From assembly GCF_001426505.1 (NCBI RefSeq), contig NZ_LMEV01000001.1, positions 437,380 through 501,379 on the forward strand: a stretch of DNA of 64,000 nt, read 5' to 3'. This document shows positions 60,356 to 64,000 of the stretch, piece by piece; position 1 is the first letter of the stretch, and each line of letters opens with the position of its first letter. Origin of the DNA: Variovorax sp. Root473 (GTDB lineage: Bacteria; Pseudomonadota; Gammaproteobacteria; Burkholderiales; Burkholderiaceae_C). The notes under the pieces were generated by a model, which was not told the origin of the DNA, did no database searches, and saw only the letters and a list, made by a program, of their open reading frames with translations. Position numbers and translations under genes: made by a program.

Positions 60356-61291
60356 TCAGCCAGGCGCCGGCAGCAGCCCGGTATGCACCGTCGGATGCTC
60401 CAGCCGCACGCGCAGTTCGCGCTTGAGCCGCGTGTTGTCGAGTCGGCGCGATTCGCCCATGAAACTCAGCAGCTGCAGCGGCAATTGCCGCTCGGCTTCA
60501 TCGCGCGCCACGCGCAGCGGGCGGGACATGCCGTAGAGATCGGCGGCCAAGTCGAAGTAGTCGCCCATGCGCAGTTCGGTGTCGTCCGACGCATGCACCA
60601 CACGCTGGGGCCTGCCACGGAACAGGGCCGCCATGCAGGCGCGCGCGAGGTCGTCGGCGTGGATGTGGCTGGTGTAGACGTCGTCCTCGCGGCGCAGCAC
60701 GGGCGTGCCGCGCTCCAGACGACCCCGCGGCGTGCCGTTCTCGCGGTCGGGCGCGTAGATGCCCGGGATGCGCAGGATGCTGGTGCGCACGCCGGTGCTG
60801 CGGCCAAACCAGCGTACGGCACGCTCGGCATCGACGCGCCGGTGGGAGCGCGGGGTGTCGGGGCGCACGCCGCGTGTTTCGCTCACGCGCGCACCGCCGC
60901 AATCGCCGTAGACGCCGCTGGTCGAGCCGTAGACCAGCGCCGAGGGCAGCGAGCGCAGCCGCAGCGCCTGCGCCAGCGACACGGTGCGCTGGTCGCGCCA
61001 CCAGGCGGCACCGCCGTCGCGCGCGGGCGGCGCCAGGTGCAGCACGCGGGTGGCGAGGCCTGCCAGGCGGCGCAGGGTGGCGCGGTCGTCCAGGTTGCCC
61101 ACCAGAGGCCGGATGCCGGCCGTGCGCAGCGCCGCAACGCGGTCGGCCGAGGACGTGAGTGCGACCAGCTGCATGCGCCCGCGCAGGTCGCGCGCCACGC
61201 GCTGGCCGACATCGCCGCAGCCGACGATCAGCAGGCGCTCGCGCCGGAACCGGGCCGGCAGTGCGCCGGAGGGGCTATTGATTGAAGGCAA
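60356..61291 (-). CDS. NAD-dependent epimerase/dehydratase family protein (YeeZ-like)
   Basis: This 311-residue Rossmann protein has LLIVGCGDVGQRVARDLRGR near the N-terminus, then LVYGSTSGVYGDCGG with RVSETRGVRPDTPRS and RIPGIYAPDRENG, typical of YeeZ-like SDR-extended proteins. The Tyr-x3-Lys motif is not obvious (HRRVDAERAV follows). It belongs to the chromosomal flank. Its precise substrate is unknown. It diverges from the flavoprotein gene to its right. Confidence 0.88.
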   Translation of the reverse strand: MPSINSPSGALPARFRRERLLIVGCGDVGQRVARDLRGRMQLVALTSSADRVAALRTAGIRPLVGNLDDRATLRRLAGLATRVLHLAPPARDGGAAWWRDQRTVSLAQALRLRSLPSALVYGSTSGVYGDCGGARVSETRGVRPDTPRSHRRVDAERAVRWFGRSTGVRTSILRIPGIYAPDRENGTPRGRLERGTPVLRREDDVYTSHIHADDLARACMAALFRGRPQRVVHASDDTELRMGDYFDLAADLYGMSRPLRVARDEAERQLPLQLLSFMGESRRLDNTRLKRELRVRLEHPTVHTGLLPAPG

Positions 61292-61364
61292 AATCCGGGT
61301 TCCTGTCTCTTTTCAGTTGTCCCGGCCGCACGCAGCCGGGAAAGTTCACCCCCGAAGAATACCG

Positions 61365-62429
61365 ATGACTGCTACAGCGCCGCACGAAGCGGGCTTTTCC
61401 ATCACCGTCGAACCCAGCGGGCGCCATTTTGTGGTCCAGGGCGACGAGACGATCCTCGCGGCCGGCATCCGCCAGGGCATCGGCCTCCCCTACGGCTGCA
61501 AGGACGGCGCCTGTGGGTCGTGCAAATGCAAGAAGCTGTCGGGCGAAGTCACGCTGGGCCCGCACCAGAGCAAGGCGCTGAGCGCCGAAGAACAACTGGC
61601 CGGCTACGTGCTGACCTGCTGCGCCCACCCGACGAGCGACGTGGTGCTCGAGTCGCGCCAGGTCACCGAAGCTGGCGCCTTGCCGATCCGCAAGATGCCG
61701 GTGCGCGTGATGGCGCTCACGCGCCAGTCGCATGACGTGGTTTTGCTGCGCCTGCAGCTGCCGGCCGGCGAGCCGCTGCAGTTCCATGCGGGCCAGTACG
61801 TGGAATTCATCTTGCGCGATGGCGCGCGCCGCAGTTACTCGATGGCCAACGCGCCGCACACGGTGGCCGTGCCGGGCACGGGCCTCGAACTGCATCTGCG
61901 GCACCTGCCGGGCGGCAAGTTCACCGACCACGTCTTCGGCGCGATGAAGGAAAAGGAAATCCTGCGCATCGAAGGCCCGTTCGGCAGCTTCTTCCTGCGC
62001 GAGGACTCCGACAAGCCGCTGATCCTGCTGGCCTCGGGCACGGGCTTCGCGCCGATCAAGGCGCTGCTCGAGCACATGAAGTTCAAGGGCATCGACCGGC
62101 CTGCCACGCTCTACTGGGGCGGACGCCGCCCCGAAGACCTGTACATGGACGCGTGGGTGCGCGAGCAGCTGGCCGCGATGCCGAACCTGCGCTACGTGCC
62201 CGTCGTGTCGAACGCCACGCCGGAAGACAACTGGACCGGCCGCACGGGCTTCGTTCACCGGGCAGTGCTGGAAGACTTCACGGACCTGTCGGGCCACCAG
62301 GTGTATGCCTGCGGCGCGCCGATCGTGGTCGACTCGGCCAGGCGCGACTACGTGGCCCTGGCCGGCCTGCCCGAAGAAGAGTTCTTTGCCGACGCGTTCA
62401 CCACCGAAGCCGACAAGGCGCTGCCCTGA
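61365..62429 (+). CDS. 2Fe-2S/FAD/NAD reductase, CDP-6-deoxy-delta-3,4-glucoseen reductase-like
   Basis: This 354-residue flavoprotein starts MTATAPHEAGFSITVEPSGR. A plant-type ferredoxin domain has the cluster Cys in YGCKDGACGSCKCKK and LTCCAHP. The ferredoxin-NADP reductase-like part has RRSYSMANAP (FAD) and LASGTGFAPIKALLEH (NAD), then YACGAPIVVDSARRDY. Such proteins in Burkholderiales are annotated as CDP-6-deoxy-delta-3,4-glucoseen reductase (AscD-like), though no deoxysugar genes are nearby. They may act as general electron-transfer components. Confidence 0.9.
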   Translation: MTATAPHEAGFSITVEPSGRHFVVQGDETILAAGIRQGIGLPYGCKDGACGSCKCKKLSGEVTLGPHQSKALSAEEQLAGYVLTCCAHPTSDVVLESRQVTEAGALPIRKMPVRVMALTRQSHDVVLLRLQLPAGEPLQFHAGQYVEFILRDGARRSYSMANAPHTVAVPGTGLELHLRHLPGGKFTDHVFGAMKEKEILRIEGPFGSFFLREDSDKPLILLASGTGFAPIKALLEHMKFKGIDRPATLYWGGRRPEDLYMDAWVREQLAAMPNLRYVPVVSNATPEDNWTGRTGFVHRAVLEDFTDLSGHQVYACGAPIVVDSARRDYVALAGLPEEEFFADAFTTEADKALP

Positions 62430-62467
62430 GCCTTGGCGTTTCCCTTTTTCTTTTTCCGTAGAACAAC

Positions 62468-63445
62468 ATGAAGACGAGACACTTCCTCCTGACCCTGATC
62501 GCCGGCGCCGCAGTGCTCACCGCCGGCCATGCCGCAGCCCAGCAACACCGCCCGATCCGACTCGTCGTGCCCTACGCGGCCGGCGGCCCGATCGACAACA
62601 CGGCGCGCATCCTGGCCGAGCAGGTGAAGGACACGCTGGGCGGCCCGGTCATCATCGACAACAAGCCCGGCGCGGGCGGCAACATCGGCGCCGACTTCGT
62701 CGCCAAGGCGCCGGCCGACGGCCTCACGATCGGCATCGCGGCCACGGCCACGAACGCGGTGAACCCGTGGCTGTACAGCAAGATGCCGTTCAACGCCGCG
62801 ACCGACTTCGCGCCGATCACGCAGATGGTGCGCGTGCCCAACGTGCTGGTGATGAACGCCGAGACGGCCAACCGCCTGAACATCCGCACGCTGGCCGACC
62901 TGATCCGCTACGCCAAGGCCAACCCGGCCAAGCTCAACTACGCGAGCGGCGGCAACGGCAGCGCCGGCCACCTGGCGGGCGAGCTGTTCAAGAAAGAAGC
63001 GGGCATCTTCGCGGTGCACATCCCGTACAACGGCGGCAACCCGGCGCAGCTGGCGCTGCTGTCGGGCCAGGTCGACTTCAACTTCGACAACCTCGCCACG
63101 GCCGCGCCGAACATCCGCTCGGGCAAGCTGAAGGCGATTGCGGTCACGACGCTCAAGCGCAGCAGCGCCCTGCCCGACGTGCCGCCCGTGGCCGACACGC
63201 TCAAGGGCTTCTCGATCGACACCTGGTGGGGCCTGGTCGCGCCGGCCGGCACGCCGCCCGACGTGGTCGCGAAGCTCAATCAGGCCTTCGTCGCCGCGCT
63301 GAATGCGCCGGAAACGAAGACCCGCTTCGCCTCGATGCTGGCCGAGCCGGTCGGCAATTCGTCCGAACAGTTCGGCAGCTTCATGAAGAGCGAACTCGCC
63401 AAGTACGAGAAGGTGGTCAAGGCCACCGGGGCGAAGGTGGACTGA
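62468..63445 (+). CDS. TctC-family (Bug) periplasmic binding protein
   Basis: This 325-residue protein has a signal peptide (MKTRHFLLTLIAGAAVLTAG, cleavage after HAAAQ) and the Bug signatures IRLVVPYAAGGPIDNTARIL, VIIDNKPGAGGNIGADFVAK, VHIPYNGGNPAQLALLSGQV and DTWWGLVAPAGTPPDVV. Bug receptors bind small carboxylates and are strongly expanded in Burkholderiales. It follows the reductase by 38 bases. Its last bases overlap the end of the convergent Crp/Fnr gene. Confidence 0.93.
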   Translation: MKTRHFLLTLIAGAAVLTAGHAAAQQHRPIRLVVPYAAGGPIDNTARILAEQVKDTLGGPVIIDNKPGAGGNIGADFVAKAPADGLTIGIAATATNAVNPWLYSKMPFNAATDFAPITQMVRVPNVLVMNAETANRLNIRTLADLIRYAKANPAKLNYASGGNGSAGHLAGELFKKEAGIFAVHIPYNGGNPAQLALLSGQVDFNFDNLATAAPNIRSGKLKAIAVTTLKRSSALPDVPPVADTLKGFSIDTWWGLVAPAGTPPDVVAKLNQAFVAALNAPETKTRFASMLAEPVGNSSEQFGSFMKSELAKYEKVVKATGAKVD

Positions 63446-64000
63446 CGAGGTCGTCCAGGGGCGCTGCGGCCTGCATGTCGGTGGCCGCGGCCATGGCCGC
63501 CGCCGCTTCGGCCGCCCCGCTCTGGTAGGTGCGCAGGCCTGCGAGGTCGAGCACTTCCACGCCGCCATGTTCGATGCGCAACAGGCCGTCGCGCTGCAGC
63601 GCATGCAGCGCGCGGTTGGCACGCTGGCGCGACACGGCCGACAAGAGGCCGATCTCGTCCTGGCTCAACCGCACGAAGCGGGTGGCGCGCGGATACAGGA
63701 TCGGGTCGAACAGGCTGGCCAGGCAACGCGCCACGCGCGCGTCCGGGCCGAGCAGCCGATCGAACTCCATGAGGCCAATGAACAGGCTCAGTCGCGCATT
63801 GATGTGTAACAACAGAAACCGATTGAATTCGATGCTGGTGGACATCAGCCGCTCGAAACTCTTTCGCGGCACGCAGGCCACGCGCGTGGGCCGCAGCGCC
63901 ACGCCGTCGTAGCGCCAGCACCCGGGCGTGAGCAGCGAGCCTTCGCCACCCCATCCGCCGGCGGTCACGCCGGTGAACGTGGACACGCGCCCGTCGGGCA
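63417..64000 (-). CDS. Crp/Fnr-family regulator (5' end cut by window edge)
   Basis: The frame is open to the right window edge. It reads as the second half of a cyclic-nucleotide-binding domain (GWGGEGSLLTPGCWRYDGVALRPTRVACVPR), then a helical linker and a winged HTH (ATRFVRLSQDEIGLLSAVSR, QRANRALHALQRDGLLRIEH). The true start lies beyond position 64000. It ends 29 bases inside the convergent TctC gene. Confidence 0.87.
   Translation of the reverse strand, partial: PDGRVSTFTGVTAGGWGGEGSLLTPGCWRYDGVALRPTRVACVPRKSFERLMSTSIEFNRFLLLHINARLSLFIGLMEFDRLLGPDARVARCLASLFDPILYPRATRFVRLSQDEIGLLSAVSRQRANRALHALQRDGLLRIEHGGVEVLDLAGLRTYQSGAAEAAAAMAAATDMQAAAPLDDLVSPPSPRWP

Overview
The window holds most of an integrative and conjugative element (ICE) of the Tn4371 type and its right-hand chromosomal flank, in a GC-rich betaproteobacterium, most likely Comamonadaceae (inferred from codon use, the TctC receptor, the glucoseen-reductase-like flavoprotein, the tRNA-Leu target and the backbone gene order). 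The element runs off the left edge inside trbE. It ends at about 60261 in the 3' half of a tRNA-Leu gene, next to its tyrosine integrase.

Backbone, left to right: the mating-pair and coupling genes trbE-trbD-trbC-trbB-copG-like-traG-eexN and a LysR regulator (1-7195, all minus strand); cargo 1 (about 7200-28270); relaxase, traF, DUF2840, a small ParC-like protein, parA, repA with iteron-like repeats, an excisionase-like HTH and a DUF2285 regulator (28311-34997); DUF2958, an Xre regulator and DUF736 (35340-36883); a helicase remnant and a hairpin cluster (37407-38470); cargo 2 (about 38900-52200); a group II intron reverse-transcriptase remnant fused to parB; DUF932, small genes in repeated spacers, a DUF1016 nuclease and the integrase (52290-60031). 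The chromosome follows: epimerase, ferredoxin-reductase flavoprotein, TctC receptor and a Crp/Fnr regulator.

Cargo 1 is a two-armed acyl-CoA catabolic island. A central block (AraC regulator, SDR, second AraC regulator) lies between a leftward operon (nitroreductase, acyl-CoA dehydrogenase, etfBA) and a rightward operon (acyl-CoA dehydrogenase, alpha-methylacyl-CoA racemase-like protein, AMP-ligase, thiolase, enoyl-CoA hydratase, HSD10-like dehydrogenase, glutathione transferase, HCCA-isomerase-like protein, a five-gene branched-chain-type ABC importer). It ends in a truncated SCP2-type thiolase. An 84-bp element, about 80% identical and ungapped, lies upstream of both operons in the same relative orientation, so they are probably co-regulated. 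The racemase His/Asp pair and HSD10 homology suggest an alpha-methyl-branched or cyclic carboxylic acid substrate; the actual substrate is unknown.

Cargo 2 is a separate acyl-CoA module: one leftward operon (AMP-ligase, SCP2-type thiolase, SDR, a second complete LivKHMGF importer, carboxymuconolactone-decarboxylase-like protein, second AMP-ligase, second SDR, MBL-fold hydrolase) facing a TetR regulator. The shared promoter carries four GGTACC-centred operators, two of them within a perfect 28-bp palindrome. One mobile element thus carries two independent uptake-plus-activation pathways for organic acids.

The least explained sequences are the shared 84-bp element, the run of four perfect hairpins at 38338-38470, the repeat-bounded small-gene units at 55.6-57.6 kb, the iteron copy near the relaxase, and a 13-bp perfect inverted repeat inside the nuclease gene that overlaps the integrase.
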